64,000 bases of DNA, from positions 40,322-104,321 of the forward strand of contig JAUJNI010000001.1 of assembly GCA_030446465.1 (NCBI GenBank). Direction: 5' to 3'. Below the pieces are notes generated by a model. That model made no database searches and was not told the origin of the DNA. It saw only the letters and a program-made list of their open reading frames with translations. Shown here piece after piece: positions 1 to 8,995 of this stretch (positions are counted from its first letter, which is position 1; every line of letters begins with the position of its first letter). This DNA comes from Actinomycetota bacterium (GTDB lineage Bacteria > Actinomycetota > CADDZG01 > WHSQ01). The position numbers and the translations under genes were made by a program.

Positions 1-1
1 A

Positions 2-520
2 GGAATGCGTTTCCTGGTGGGCTTTCTCGTCCTTCACCTCGCCTTTGCATTGAGAAGAGAGGAGCTCAGCTCTGTGGGGCTCGGCCTGCTGGTGGGCTCG
101 GCCGCGCTGGGCTCCCTTCTGGGGGCGTTGATCGCCCCCGCCCTGAAACGCAGGTTGAGGGAGGAGGGGATCCTCGCGGTGGCCTTGATGATCGCCGGCG
201 TGACCGGGGTCCTCGTAGGACGATCCTTTTCGGTTTCCACGGCCGCGCTGTTGGTAGGGATCTTCGGTCTGGCTTCGGGGGCGGGAAAGGTCGCGTTCGA
301 CGCAATCGTTCAACGAGATACGCCACCGGCGGCGCGCGGGTGGGCTTTCGCGCGCTTTGAGTCGGTGCTGCAGGTTGCCTGGGTGCTGGGGGCGCTGATC
401 CCGCTCGGTCCATCGATTCCCTCGGGGACCGGGGTGTTGCTCGCGGGCGTCGGGGCTACTCTGCTTGCCATTGTGTACACGCTCGGCCGACGCAGGGTAA
501 GCGCAACTCGTTTGCCGTAG
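2..520 (+). CDS. MFS transporter, C-terminal part (5' end outside window)
   Basis: This is the last 172 codons of an integral membrane protein; the frame is open to the left edge, so the start lies outside the window. Five or so hydrophobic segments are separated by short basic loops, and the loop ALKRRLREEG followed by further helices and the QRDTPPAARGWAFARFE stretch fits the C-terminal half of a major facilitator superfamily permease, in which such an R-G-[WR]-A/F-R loop is common. The substrate cannot be told. It lies 57 bases upstream of the GCS2-type ligase on the same strand, so co-transcription is possible. Confidence 0.7.
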   Translation, partial: GMRFLVGFLVLHLAFALRREELSSVGLGLLVGSAALGSLLGALIAPALKRRLREEGILAVALMIAGVTGVLVGRSFSVSTAALLVGIFGLASGAGKVAFDAIVQRDTPPAARGWAFARFESVLQVAWVLGALIPLGPSIPSGTGVLLAGVGATLLAIVYTLGRRRVSATRLP

Positions 521-577
521 CATCGGCTTCCCTCGACAACAATCCGTCGAGCTTGCGAGGGGGAGGAGCCTTCCGAA

Positions 578-1771
578 GTGGACATCGCCTTCAACAGGTC
601 AGAGCGGCCGACGCTCGGCGTCGAGATAGAGGTGCAGGTCGTCGATGAGACGGGGGCTCTTGTCACGGACACTGCAGCGACGAAGATCCTCGCAGAGCTC
701 GGGCCTGAGCCCGGCTTCAAGCACGAGCTTCTCGAGTGCACCATCGAAGTCATCACCGACGTCTGCCCTACGGTGAGCGCCATCAGGCGGGAGCTGCGCG
801 AGAAGCTCGACCTCTTGATCAAGGTGGCGTCCAACCACAACTATCGGATCATTTGCTCCGGTACGCATCCCTTTTCGGCATGGGCTGACCAAACGGTGTC
901 GCCAGACCCTCGCTACCACCGGCTGATCGAGGACTGCCAGTGGACGGCTCGCAGGCTTCTCATCTTCGGGGTGCATACGCACGTCGGATTGAAGACCGGC
1001 GAGGAAGCAATAGCGGTTGGCAACAGCCTCGCCACCTTCATTCCACACTTCCTGGCCCTGTCGACATCAAGTCCCTTCTGGCAAGGCCGCGACTCAGGCC
1101 TCGCTTCGATTCGCTCCAAGGTCTTCGAATCCCTTCCGACCGCCGGGCTCCCTTACTCCATGGCCAACTGGGGCCAGTTCCAACGATTCATGCGGACTCT
1201 GATCGGTGCGGGCAGCATTCGCAGCATTCGGGAGGTCTGGTGGGACATTCGGCCCCATCCCGGCTTCGGGACTCTGGAGCTCCGCATCTGCGACGGGATA
1301 CCAACCCTCGACGAGCTCTGCTCCGTGGTTGCGCTGTCCCAGTGCCTGGTCGTGTGGTTGGCCGACCGTTACAACGCGGGGCTCGACATGTTCGAGCACC
1401 AGGCGTGGACGATACGAGACAACAAGTGGCGCGCGGCCCGATACGGATTGGACGCCGAGATCATTCGCGATGAAGAGGGCAATGTCATGGCGCTGCGTCG
1501 TTCCATCGGCGACCTGGTCGAACGGCTAACGCCTACGGCCGAACGCCTTGGCTGTCTCGAGGAGTTGAAGGGAATCCACACAATCATGGACCGCGGCACC
1601 TCTGCCACCCGTCAGAGGGAGGTGTATCAGCAGACGGGTGATCTCTCGAAGGTGGTCGACCTTTTGGTGGAGGAGATGAAGACCGGCAGTCCAAGCCCTC
1701 TTCCCGACAGCGACCTCATTGGCGGACTCGTCTCGCACGGGTCGCCGTTGCCGGGTGAAACAGGGAGATAG
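578..1771 (+). CDS. Carboxylate-amine ligase, glutamate-cysteine ligase family 2 (YbdK/EgtA type)
   Basis: The 397-residue product matches the GCS2 family: GVEIEVQVVD near residues 14-23, an ECTIEV strand, GTHPF followed by DPRYHRL, and FGVHTHVGL, which together form the ATP/amino-acid ligase core. Family members make gamma-glutamyl-cysteine or related amides; YbdK itself has only weak ligase activity, so the product here is uncertain. The GTG start at 578 is preceded by GGGAGGAG at about 561-568. Its position next to selB and fdhD could hint at a thiol role, but that is inference. It is followed after four bases by the convergent end of selB. Confidence 0.85.
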   Translation: MDIAFNRSERPTLGVEIEVQVVDETGALVTDTAATKILAELGPEPGFKHELLECTIEVITDVCPTVSAIRRELREKLDLLIKVASNHNYRIICSGTHPFSAWADQTVSPDPRYHRLIEDCQWTARRLLIFGVHTHVGLKTGEEAIAVGNSLATFIPHFLALSTSSPFWQGRDSGLASIRSKVFESLPTAGLPYSMANWGQFQRFMRTLIGAGSIRSIREVWWDIRPHPGFGTLELRICDGIPTLDELCSVVALSQCLVVWLADRYNAGLDMFEHQAWTIRDNKWRAARYGLDAEIIRDEEGNVMALRRSIGDLVERLTPTAERLGCLEELKGIHTIMDRGTSATRQREVYQQTGDLSKVVDLLVEEMKTGSPSPLPDSDLIGGLVSHGSPLPGETGR

Positions 1772-1775
1772 TGAC

Positions 1776-3605
1776 CTATGGGTTGGGCCCCAGAACCCTC
1801 TCGTCACCTTGCCGCACGGTCGCACCCGTTTGATCGAGCCATTCGGACAACGGCACCGCATACTTCCGTGACGTCCCGAGCAGGTCCCGGATCCCGGCGA
1901 CCGATACGGGTCCGGATCGTTTGATGTGGTCCCGCACCGTTGCCCGGGCCTGGCGCGCCTGTTCGGCGGTCAGGTAGAAGTCGCCAACCTTCACGAGCTC
2001 GCGGCCGTCCGTAAGGGCACGCAGAAGGTCGGCGTCGGCGTCGAGGTCCTTGGCCAGCGGAGGGGTAAAGCCGGCCGACTCGATTTGCGCCAGGACGGCG
2101 CGCCGCACCCTCTGCTGGTCCTGGGACATGACGACCGAGTGAGACGACAGTCGAACGAGGGCTCGCTCCTGCACCACCTCGGGCATAACCTCCAAGAGCG
2201 CGTCGAACCCCTCGGGCGCCAGCTTCGTCGTTGCCCGAAGAGCCTCCCGGGGCATCCCCCGGTCGAGCGGCCGGTTCGCATGGTGACTGCTCAACGCCCC
2301 AAGAACCTGTGTACGGAGGACATCGAGATGCCCCTTGGACACGAGTAGGGGGCCGAGTGCGACGATCTCGTCGGATGGTTCCGTCGCACCCGAGCGGACG
2401 AGTGCGACGCGCGCCTCGACGGCCCCCTCCGCGTTGACGATGGCCGTCAGCGCCTCACTTGGCTCGGCATTCGCGAGCTGCCCGAGGAGCTCTAAACGCG
2501 CATTGTCTGAGCGATTCGTTGCCCGGGGCAAGGGGTCGAGAACCGCTCCACCTCCGAAGGTCAACACGCGGCCGGCGTCGCGTAGTACGAACTTGTCTCC
2601 TCTCGCGAGGGGCAGGGAATCCCTCAGATGAAGCTGGGCGAATCCGCTTTCGCCACCTTTGAGGCTGGCGCGCCCGTACAGCTTTATGCGCACGGGAGTC
2701 TCGGCGGACCCGACGTACAGAAGATGGGCGCCTTTCTCGGATAGCTCGTGCTGGGAACCCGTCGCCCACGCCGGCAGAACCCGTACTTGGGCGTCCACGC
2801 GCCTCGTGATCCTCCATGTGCCCGGGGTCACCACCGCGTCCCCCCGCTCGGCCCCCTGCCTCGACAATCCGACCAGGTTGAGCGCCACTCGATTGCCCGG
2901 CTCGATGAACGCAACCTCCTTCTTGTGGCTCTGAATCGATCGCACTCGAGCACGCCGCGCCTCGGGCGAGATCTCGATCTCCTGTCCTGCTCGAAGAGAG
3001 CCTCCAGCGAGCGTGCCCGTGACCACCGTTCCCGCCCCCGCAATGGTGAAGACGCGGTCGATCCACAGCCGCGGTCGTCCAAGGTCGGGCAGCAGAGGAG
3101 CGGACGCGACGACTCGGTCGATCGCCGCCACGAGGTCATCCATACCGTGGCCCGTTACAGGTGAGCAGGGAACGATCGGCGCATTCGCAAGGGAGGAGCG
3201 TGCGAGCTGCTCTTCCGTTTCGGCGGTGGCAAGCTCGAGGGTCTCGGCGTCGACCGTGTCTGACTTGGTAAGGGCCACTACGCCGGAGGTCACTCCCAGC
3301 ACCTCGAGCACCGCCAGATGCTCTGTGCTCTGGGGCATCCAGCCCTCGTTTGCAGCGACCACGAATAGGCAGATGGACACCCCTCCGGCGCCGGCGAGCA
3401 TGTTCTTGATGAATCGCTCGTGTCCCGGAACGTCGATAAGGCCGATCTCGCGCCCTGAGGGAAGTGGGAGCCACGCGAACCCAAGGTCGATGGTCAGGCC
3501 TCGTCGCTTCTCCTCGGCGAAACGGTCGGGGTCGATCCCCGTGAGTCGCTCGACGAGCGTCGATTTTCCGTGGTCGACGTGACCGGCGGTGCCGATTACG
3601 TGCAT
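1776..3605 (-). CDS. selB: Selenocysteine-specific translation elongation factor SelB
   Basis: SelB is the GTPase that brings Sec-tRNA to the ribosome at UGA codons marked by a SECIS hairpin. Starting at the ATG at 3605 gives 609 residues, usual for bacterial SelB. The G domain shows GHVDHGKST (residues 8-16), RGLTID, DVPGHERFIKN and TKSD, followed by the EF-Tu-like beta barrels and a C-terminal half of winged-helix repeats that in known SelB bind the SECIS RNA. An ATG exists 18 codons upstream (3659), but the extra residues do not resemble SelB and would overlap fdhD, so the inner start is preferred. It is divergent from fdhD with about 50 bases between them. Confidence 0.95.
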   Translation of the reverse strand: MHVIGTAGHVDHGKSTLVERLTGIDPDRFAEEKRRGLTIDLGFAWLPLPSGREIGLIDVPGHERFIKNMLAGAGGVSICLFVVAANEGWMPQSTEHLAVLEVLGVTSGVVALTKSDTVDAETLELATAETEEQLARSSLANAPIVPCSPVTGHGMDDLVAAIDRVVASAPLLPDLGRPRLWIDRVFTIAGAGTVVTGTLAGGSLRAGQEIEISPEARRARVRSIQSHKKEVAFIEPGNRVALNLVGLSRQGAERGDAVVTPGTWRITRRVDAQVRVLPAWATGSQHELSEKGAHLLYVGSAETPVRIKLYGRASLKGGESGFAQLHLRDSLPLARGDKFVLRDAGRVLTFGGGAVLDPLPRATNRSDNARLELLGQLANAEPSEALTAIVNAEGAVEARVALVRSGATEPSDEIVALGPLLVSKGHLDVLRTQVLGALSSHHANRPLDRGMPREALRATTKLAPEGFDALLEVMPEVVQERALVRLSSHSVVMSQDQQRVRRAVLAQIESAGFTPPLAKDLDADADLLRALTDGRELVKVGDFYLTAEQARQARATVRDHIKRSGPVSVAGIRDLLGTSRKYAVPLSEWLDQTGATVRQGDERVLGPNP

Positions 3606-3657
3606 CACCGCACGATACGGCGTGTGGCCCCAAAGTGGACCGTGATTTGATGGGAGC

Positions 3658-4557
3658 ATGAGGGCGGACCGGGCTCTAGGACCACTCGACGCGTCGGGGC
3701 AGCAGCGGGAGGAGAGGGGCGGAGTCGGCAGCGCGATAAAGGCGCGCGTTTACGTCGTAGACGGCGACACCAACCGAGAGCGCTTCGATCGCCTCGCGGC
3801 CGAAGAACCCCTCGAGATCAGGGTGCGATCGGCAGGGGAAGCAAGGACGGCAACCGTCACGATGCGGACGCCGGGCAACGACTTCGAGTTGGTCGCGGGC
3901 TGGTTGCACTCAGAGGGTGTCGCTAGAGGCCGCAAGGACATCGCCAGGATGGCGTACTGCATCGACCGAAGCCGTGGAGAGGAACAGCTCTACAACATCG
4001 TTAACGTCGATCTCGCGCCCGAGGTCGATGCCGACATCCGTTCCTTCGAGCGGAGCTTCTTTACTACGAGCGCGTGTGGTGTGTGCGGCAAGGCGGGGCT
4101 TGAGCAGCTCCAGACCCGCGGCTGCCTGCCTCTCACCGGCGGCCCCACAATAGATCCCGCGGTCATCTACTCGCTGCCGGACAAGCTGAAGGAGTCACAG
4201 CGCGTGTTCGAGGCCACCGGCGGTCTCCACGCGGCCGCGTTGTTCGACTCGAGCGGCGACCTGCTGGCGCTCCGTGAGGACGTCGGTCGCCACAATGCTC
4301 TCGACAAGCTCGTCGGCTGGGCCCTGTTGGGCGGCCGCCTGCCGCTAAAGGATCACCTCGTGATCGTCAGCGGTCGTGCGAGCTTCGAGCTGGTGCAGAA
4401 ATGCGTGATGGCGGGGGTCCCGGCCATGTGCGCCATCTCGGCCCCCAGTAGCCTGGCAGTCGACCTCGCCCGGCACTTCGGTGTGACGCTCATCGGCTTT
4501 CTCAGGGCCAGACGGTTCAACATCTACTCCTGCCCCCAACGGGTTATTGCGCCATAA
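3658..4557 (+). CDS. fdhD: Formate dehydrogenase accessory sulfurtransferase FdhD
   Basis: FdhD carries sulfur from a cysteine desulfurase to the molybdenum cofactor and is needed for active formate dehydrogenase, which is often a selenoprotein. The 299-residue product has the family CxxC motif at Cys140 and Cys143 (SACGVCGK), the GNDFELVAGWLHSEG segment near residue 65, and the DVGRHNALDK and GRASFELVQK motifs toward the C terminus. The first 25 or so residues are not family-like; no better start codon is seen, so ATG 3658 is used. No formate dehydrogenase subunit lies in the window, so the partner enzyme must be elsewhere. Confidence 0.93.
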   Translation: MRADRALGPLDASGQQREERGGVGSAIKARVYVVDGDTNRERFDRLAAEEPLEIRVRSAGEARTATVTMRTPGNDFELVAGWLHSEGVARGRKDIARMAYCIDRSRGEEQLYNIVNVDLAPEVDADIRSFERSFFTTSACGVCGKAGLEQLQTRGCLPLTGGPTIDPAVIYSLPDKLKESQRVFEATGGLHAAALFDSSGDLLALREDVGRHNALDKLVGWALLGGRLPLKDHLVIVSGRASFELVQKCVMAGVPAMCAISAPSSLAVDLARHFGVTLIGFLRARRFNIYSCPQRVIAP

Positions 4558-4683
4558 GTCCCGATCGGGTCTAAAGCGGTCCGGCTGCGCTGCCGATAGG
4601 TCAGGTGCAAGCACCGCTCCTCAGAATTAGTTGGGACGGCACCTTGCCCCCGTCGAGAACCGGGCCCTCCCCCGGTCCGATAG

Positions 4684-4716
4684 AGAGAAGCGGCCGACGT
4701 CCCCGGCCGCTTCTCT
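4684..4716. terminator. Strong hairpin between convergent fdhD and selA
   Basis: A perfect 13-bp stem (4684-4696 with 4704-4716) closes a 7-base loop between the convergent ends of fdhD and selA. There is no clear T-run on either side, so it may act as a two-way hairpin terminator or simply protect 3' ends. The rest of the 4558-4743 spacer shows nothing else I can name; it was checked for tRNA-Sec and has none. Confidence 0.55.
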
Positions 4717-4743
4717 GCTTATGGGGGGGTCCTTGACTCCGAA

Positions 4744-6138
4744 TCACGCTGTGGCCAGCGCGTTGGTGACCAGTGCCAGGAGTTGCGGGTCCTGTCCGGG
4801 TGGGACGCTGCGGAGGTCGAGCAGCAGGCGGTCGTCGGCGATGCGCCCGATGACCGGGGTCTCCGCATGCCTGAGGGCGCGGCCGAGCTCCGCGGCGCTC
4901 CTTTCGCCGTGGTCGAGCGCGATGGCCCACGAAGCCAGCTCCTCTCCCGGCAGTGATCCTCCACCCGTAACCGACGCCACCGGCTGAGCTTCTGCCTTGA
5001 GGCCCTTGTTCGCAGCGGACAGAGCCTCGGCAAGGTGCTTCGCTCGGGCCTCGAGCTCTTCGGTGGCAGCCAGAGCCATGCTCCATAGCGGAAGATCCGT
5101 GAGCCTGTCCTCCATGTGGGCCCTCAAGGTCTCTTCCAGCGCTGCAAGCGTCATCTTGTCGACTCTCACCGCGCGGAGAAGCGGGTGCCGGGCGATCTTT
5201 TCAACCAGGGGGCCACGTCCCAGGATGATGCCGGCTTGCGGGCCGCCGAGCAGCTTGTCCCCCGAGAAGGTCACGATGTCTGCGCCGTCCGAAAGGGCGA
5301 CGTCCACGAGCGGCTCCTCCCGAGCCCAACTGGCTCCGGCGGGGGCGGACATGAAGCCCGAGCCGACGTCGTGGATGAACGGTATGCCCGTGCTCCGAGC
5401 CAGCTCCCCAAGCTTTCTGGCGGGCACCGAGGCGGTGAAGCCGACCACGCGGTAATTGGAGGGGTGAACCTTCAATATCGCCGCAGTGGCGTCGGTCACT
5501 TTCGAGCGGTAGTCGGCAAGACGGGTCCTGTTCGTGGTCCCGACTTCTACGAGCCTGGACCCCGACAGGGCCATGACGTCCGGGATGCGAAACTCACCGC
5601 CGATCTCGACCAGCTCTCCTCGGCTGATCAGAACTTCCTTTTCTGCGCACAACGCGACCAGCGTCACAAGGACCGCCGCGGCGTTGTTGTTGGTGACCAG
5701 TGCGGCCTCCGCTCCGGTGAGGGCGGTTAGCAACTTTGCTGCGTGGTCGTAACGGCTGCTGCGCCGGCCCTCTTCGACGTCGTACTCGAGGTTCGAATAA
5801 GACCCAGCGATCTCGACTACGGCATCTAGCTGCCGCCTGCCCAGAGGGGACCTTCCCAAGTTGGTGTGGATCAATACACCTGTGGCATTGATCACGGGAC
5901 GCAGCAGCGTTTCACTTTCTTGATCGACGATCTTTTTAGTCGCGTCGACGATCTGATCGAACGAGGGCGCAGGCCGGCCCTGTCTAATCGACTGGCGGGC
6001 AAGGTCGATAGCTCGTCGTGCGGCGGGCCCTGCGCCGCGCTGGTCTGCCGACGCACCGAGTCCGCGTAGCACTCGGTCTACCGAGGGCAACGATCGCAAG
6101 CTTTGGTGTACTTCGTCTCGCGCGTGCTCAGGTGGCAT
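4744..6138 (-). CDS. selA: L-seryl-tRNA(Sec) selenium transferase SelA
   Basis: SelA is the PLP enzyme that turns Ser-tRNA(Sec) into Sec-tRNA(Sec) using selenophosphate. The 464-residue product is of normal length. It contains the N-terminal SLPSVDRVL helix region, INATGVLIHTNLGRSPL, VTNNNAAAVLV, and the PLP-binding lysine at residue 295 in SGDKLLGGPQAG, the same number as the E. coli lysine. Its start overlaps the end of the upstream response regulator by 11 bases, so the two are probably translated from one message. selD (selenophosphate synthetase) is not in the window. Confidence 0.96.
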   Translation of the reverse strand: MPPEHARDEVHQSLRSLPSVDRVLRGLGASADQRGAGPAARRAIDLARQSIRQGRPAPSFDQIVDATKKIVDQESETLLRPVINATGVLIHTNLGRSPLGRRQLDAVVEIAGSYSNLEYDVEEGRRSSRYDHAAKLLTALTGAEAALVTNNNAAAVLVTLVALCAEKEVLISRGELVEIGGEFRIPDVMALSGSRLVEVGTTNRTRLADYRSKVTDATAAILKVHPSNYRVVGFTASVPARKLGELARSTGIPFIHDVGSGFMSAPAGASWAREEPLVDVALSDGADIVTFSGDKLLGGPQAGIILGRGPLVEKIARHPLLRAVRVDKMTLAALEETLRAHMEDRLTDLPLWSMALAATEELEARAKHLAEALSAANKGLKAEAQPVASVTGGGSLPGEELASWAIALDHGERSAAELGRALRHAETPVIGRIADDRLLLDLRSVPPGQDPQLLALVTNALATA

Positions 6139-6787
6139 GGTTCAGCAATCGCCGGCGTAACGCCTCCTGGATCGCCGAGACGCGGTTGTTGACATGCAGC
6201 TTTGCGTAGATGTTGGACACATGCGCGCCCACGGTGCGCACCGAGATCCCCAACTGCGGGGCAATCGCTTTATCGGGGAGACCCTCCGACATGAGCTCGA
6301 GCACTTGCCTTTCCCTGCGTGTCAGGGGTTGGTAAGCCTCGGATGATTCTGTGGATTGATACGACTTGAACTGCTCCAGCATCTTCATTGCGAGGGATGG
6401 ATCCAGAACACCCCCGCCCTCCGCCACCAGCCGGATCGTGTCTAGGACGTCCTCGAGCGGGGCTGTCTTCAGCAGATATCCTGATGCGCCCGCTTTCAGT
6501 GCCTCGAAGAGGTAGCGCTGCTCTTCGTGGCTCGAGAGCACAACCACAGAGGTCCCCGGCCACGTCTGCCTCAGAAGGCGAGTGGCCTCGATGCCGTCCA
6601 TGCTCGGCATCACCACATCCATCAAGACCACGTCCGGCAGAGTGTCCTCTATGAGCCCAAAGACCTCGTTGCCGTTCGAGCATTCCCCAACGACCTCCAC
6701 ATCGCCTTCTGCTTCGAGCAGGGTCTTGATACCGCGGCGAACCAGGTCGTGGTCGTCCACCAGCACTACCCGTATCGGCCCAGACAT
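6128..6787 (-). CDS. NarL/LuxR-family response regulator
   Basis: From the ATG at 6787 the product is 219 residues: an N-terminal receiver with the acidic pair D11-D12, phospho-acceptor D57 (VVLMDVVMPSMDG) and a C-terminal LuxR-type helix-turn-helix beginning LTRRERQVLELMSEG and containing GISVRTVGAHVSNIYAKL. A start 34 codons further out (6889) is open but those residues are not receiver-like. No sensor kinase lies beside it. Its 3' end overlaps selA by 11 bases, so selA expression may be tied to whatever controls this regulator; that link is inferred from the layout only. Confidence 0.9.
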   Translation of the reverse strand: MSGPIRVVLVDDHDLVRRGIKTLLEAEGDVEVVGECSNGNEVFGLIEDTLPDVVLMDVVMPSMDGIEATRLLRQTWPGTSVVVLSSHEEQRYLFEALKAGASGYLLKTAPLEDVLDTIRLVAEGGGVLDPSLAMKMLEQFKSYQSTESSEAYQPLTRRERQVLELMSEGLPDKAIAPQLGISVRTVGAHVSNIYAKLHVNNRVSAIQEALRRRLLNHAT

Positions 6788-6911
6788 TGGAGAGATGATA
6801 GCCAGGGCCTCTGTGGAGCATCCCCGAGGACTTCGAAATTCCCCCGATTGGGGGACGAAAACCGGCGAATTGTGATTTACCGCCCCCACGCCGGCGGTCG
6901 AAAATCAAGAC

Positions 6912-7847
6912 ATGAGAGCTTCAAGAGCATACAGATCATTAGTGATCGCTATCGGGGTCCTGCTGCTTCTCGGCATGGTCGCGTCGAGCGCGGCGGCCTA
7001 CCCCTTCCACGGCCGCAAGCTCAAGCCGGGGATGAGTGGCCGTGCCGTACGGGCCCTGCAAGTGAGAGTTGCGGGTTGGTACCCAACCAACGCCCAGAAA
7101 CGCTTTTACATCGATGGCGCCTACGGGGACCAGACAAAGGCGGCCGTGAAGGCCTTCCAAGCGCACTACGGGATGAAGCGGACCGGCATCGCTTACCGGC
7201 GGGTCCTCAGGGAGTTGAACCGCCTGGAGGACGCTGACAACTCGACGCTCCACTTCGCGTGGGGAGAGTTCAAGCAGCATCGAAACCGCGCCTGTTCGGC
7301 ACAGGCCAATGCCTATGCGGGGACCTTTCGCGGCGGCATGACCTCTGCCAAAAGGGTGAGAAGGAACGTCAAGCGGCTGATGTGGCGCCTGGAAGCTGTC
7401 CGAGCCAAGGGGGGCGCCCACCCCATCGGGATCAATTCCGGCTTCCGATCGGTCGCGTACAACAACTGCATCGGGGGGGCCGGCGCGTCACAGCACCTGT
7501 ACGGCACCGCGGCCGACAACCGTATGGCCAAGATCTCCAACCGAACACAGCGATACCTGGCGAAGTCGAGCCAGGTGCACGGGATCGCTTGCTATTCGTC
7601 CCTGACACATAACCACTTCGACTTAAGGATCGAGAACAAGAAGGCTGCCAGCCAGCAGTCGTGGTGGTGGCCCAAGAGAGACTCCCAGGGTCGCGATCTG
7701 GCGGATGACGGGCGACCGTGCTGGGGAGAGGGCGGTACTTCATCCCGCTCGGTGATGACGACCGACGCGTCACTCATCCCAACCCCCGAGGAGATACAGG
7801 CGTTCCAGGACGCCGGTGAGCCCGCCGACCTCGGCGGCTCGGACTGA
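6912..7847 (+). CDS. Secreted peptidoglycan-binding / M15-type D-Ala-D-Ala carboxypeptidase-like protein
   Basis: The 311-residue product begins with a signal peptide (basic start, hydrophobic stretch about residues 10-28, cut after SSAAA). A peptidoglycan-binding domain 1 follows (GMSGRAVRALQ, IDGAYGDQTKAAVKAFQ, about 38-100), then an M15-like zinc peptidase domain with SGFRS, SQHLYGTAAD (zinc His and Asp) and HNHFDLR (second zinc His). It should trim peptide cross-links in the wall. The C-terminal tail is short and polar. It is followed 59 bases later by a lipoprotein gene on the same strand. Confidence 0.85.
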   Translation: MRASRAYRSLVIAIGVLLLLGMVASSAAAYPFHGRKLKPGMSGRAVRALQVRVAGWYPTNAQKRFYIDGAYGDQTKAAVKAFQAHYGMKRTGIAYRRVLRELNRLEDADNSTLHFAWGEFKQHRNRACSAQANAYAGTFRGGMTSAKRVRRNVKRLMWRLEAVRAKGGAHPIGINSGFRSVAYNNCIGGAGASQHLYGTAADNRMAKISNRTQRYLAKSSQVHGIACYSSLTHNHFDLRIENKKAASQQSWWWPKRDSQGRDLADDGRPCWGEGGTSSRSVMTTDASLIPTPEEIQAFQDAGEPADLGGSD

Positions 7848-7906
7848 GCGTCTCCCCAGCTCGCTCGGATCACCGCCCGGCGGGCCTACAACGGCCACGC
7901 TGGGCC

Positions 7907-8995
7907 ATGCCCTCCCGGAAGTGGCTGGTTGTGGGCGTAGTCGCCGTCGCGGTTGCCGGCGGTTGCGGCCCCCAAGGCGGTGATACCGGTCCCCAGCCCT
8001 CGTCTGGAGCCTCCGACACCGCTGCCTCCAGGACTGCCTCAATCGGTGAGCACCGCCGCCAGGAGGCGTTGTTCTACCTGCGAGGAACAAAGATCCGGCG
8101 GCTGACGCTCGAGTCGAACAGGGACGCGCTCATCGCCGACCTGCATACAAAAGACGTCTTCGGGGGTGGGCGATCACCGTGGGTTGCCTACATTGAGCCG
8201 GGAACCAGGTCGAGCGAAACGGAGGTCGACTTTGTCGAGAGCCCGGTGCTCCATCTCTTCAATGTGACGACCAGAAAAGACGTGGTGGTGGGGCCGGGAC
8301 TCGGCCCAGTGTGGGGCCCGCGGACGGCGCTTGCCTACCTGAGGCCGGTCGAACGGCGAGATTGCTCGGGAGAGCGCTGCAGCGGCCGGACCAAGCTGGT
8401 CCTGAGGAACGCGACGTCGGGGGCCGAGGTCGTGGCCCTCTCGGCGGGCCATTGGAGAGTTCTCGGCTGGTTGGGGCACAAGGTCCTCGTCGGTGACGCC
8501 GATCATCTCCGCACCACCCTGCTCGTGGATGCCGATGGAGGCGTCGCCAAGCTGGCGCTGAGCCCCAGCTCGATTTGGGCGGGGGCGCCGAACGGGCGCT
8601 GGCTTCTAACTGTCGATGACAGCTCTGCCCACTTTCTATCGCTCGGTACGGACGGAGCAGTGACCGGATCCGCAAGTGTCTCGCTCGAGGCAGGGATTCT
8701 GGCGGAGGGATCTTGGTCTCTCGATTCGACCAGCGTTGCCGCTGGCCTCCTGAATCGCAGGACGCTCGATTCCAAGCTGGTCGTATTGGGCCCGGACTCC
8801 CAGCGCTTTCGGCGAATCGGGTCGGTGCATCCCGCCGGAAGCGTGTTGTGGTCACGGTCAGGTTCATCCCTGGTGGCGGTTGCAACCGATGGGTCGCAAG
8901 GGCTCCGGGCGGTTCGATGCCTCACTGGAGAGACTTCCGGTTGTTCGACCCTTCTCAGGTGGAAGCAAGGAGTGGCTCTGCTCTCGCTTCGCTGA
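7907..8995 (+). CDS. Lipoprotein with beta-propeller-like repeats, function unknown
   Basis: The 362-residue protein starts with a short signal peptide ending in the lipobox AGGC (Cys at about residue 20), so it should be anchored on the outer face of the membrane. The mature part has repeated beta-strand patterns with W-G/P and D-G turns (WVAYIEPG, VWGPRTALAYL, LGWLGHKVLVGDADH, APNGRWLLTVDD) like TolB/WD40-type propellers. No catalytic motif is seen. Its last 41 bases overlap the convergent spermidine-synthase-like gene. Confidence 0.65.
   Translation: MPSRKWLVVGVVAVAVAGGCGPQGGDTGPQPSSGASDTAASRTASIGEHRRQEALFYLRGTKIRRLTLESNRDALIADLHTKDVFGGGRSPWVAYIEPGTRSSETEVDFVESPVLHLFNVTTRKDVVVGPGLGPVWGPRTALAYLRPVERRDCSGERCSGRTKLVLRNATSGAEVVALSAGHWRVLGWLGHKVLVGDADHLRTTLLVDADGGVAKLALSPSSIWAGAPNGRWLLTVDDSSAHFLSLGTDGAVTGSASVSLEAGILAEGSWSLDSTSVAAGLLNRRTLDSKLVVLGPDSQRFRRIGSVHPAGSVLWSRSGSSLVAVATDGSQGLRAVRCLTGETSGCSTLLRWKQGVALLSLR

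Noticed and set aside
4558..4743. Possible tRNA-Sec beside selA
   Set aside because: The spacer has a strong hairpin but no TCA anticodon loop or T arm; the real selC is at 19412.
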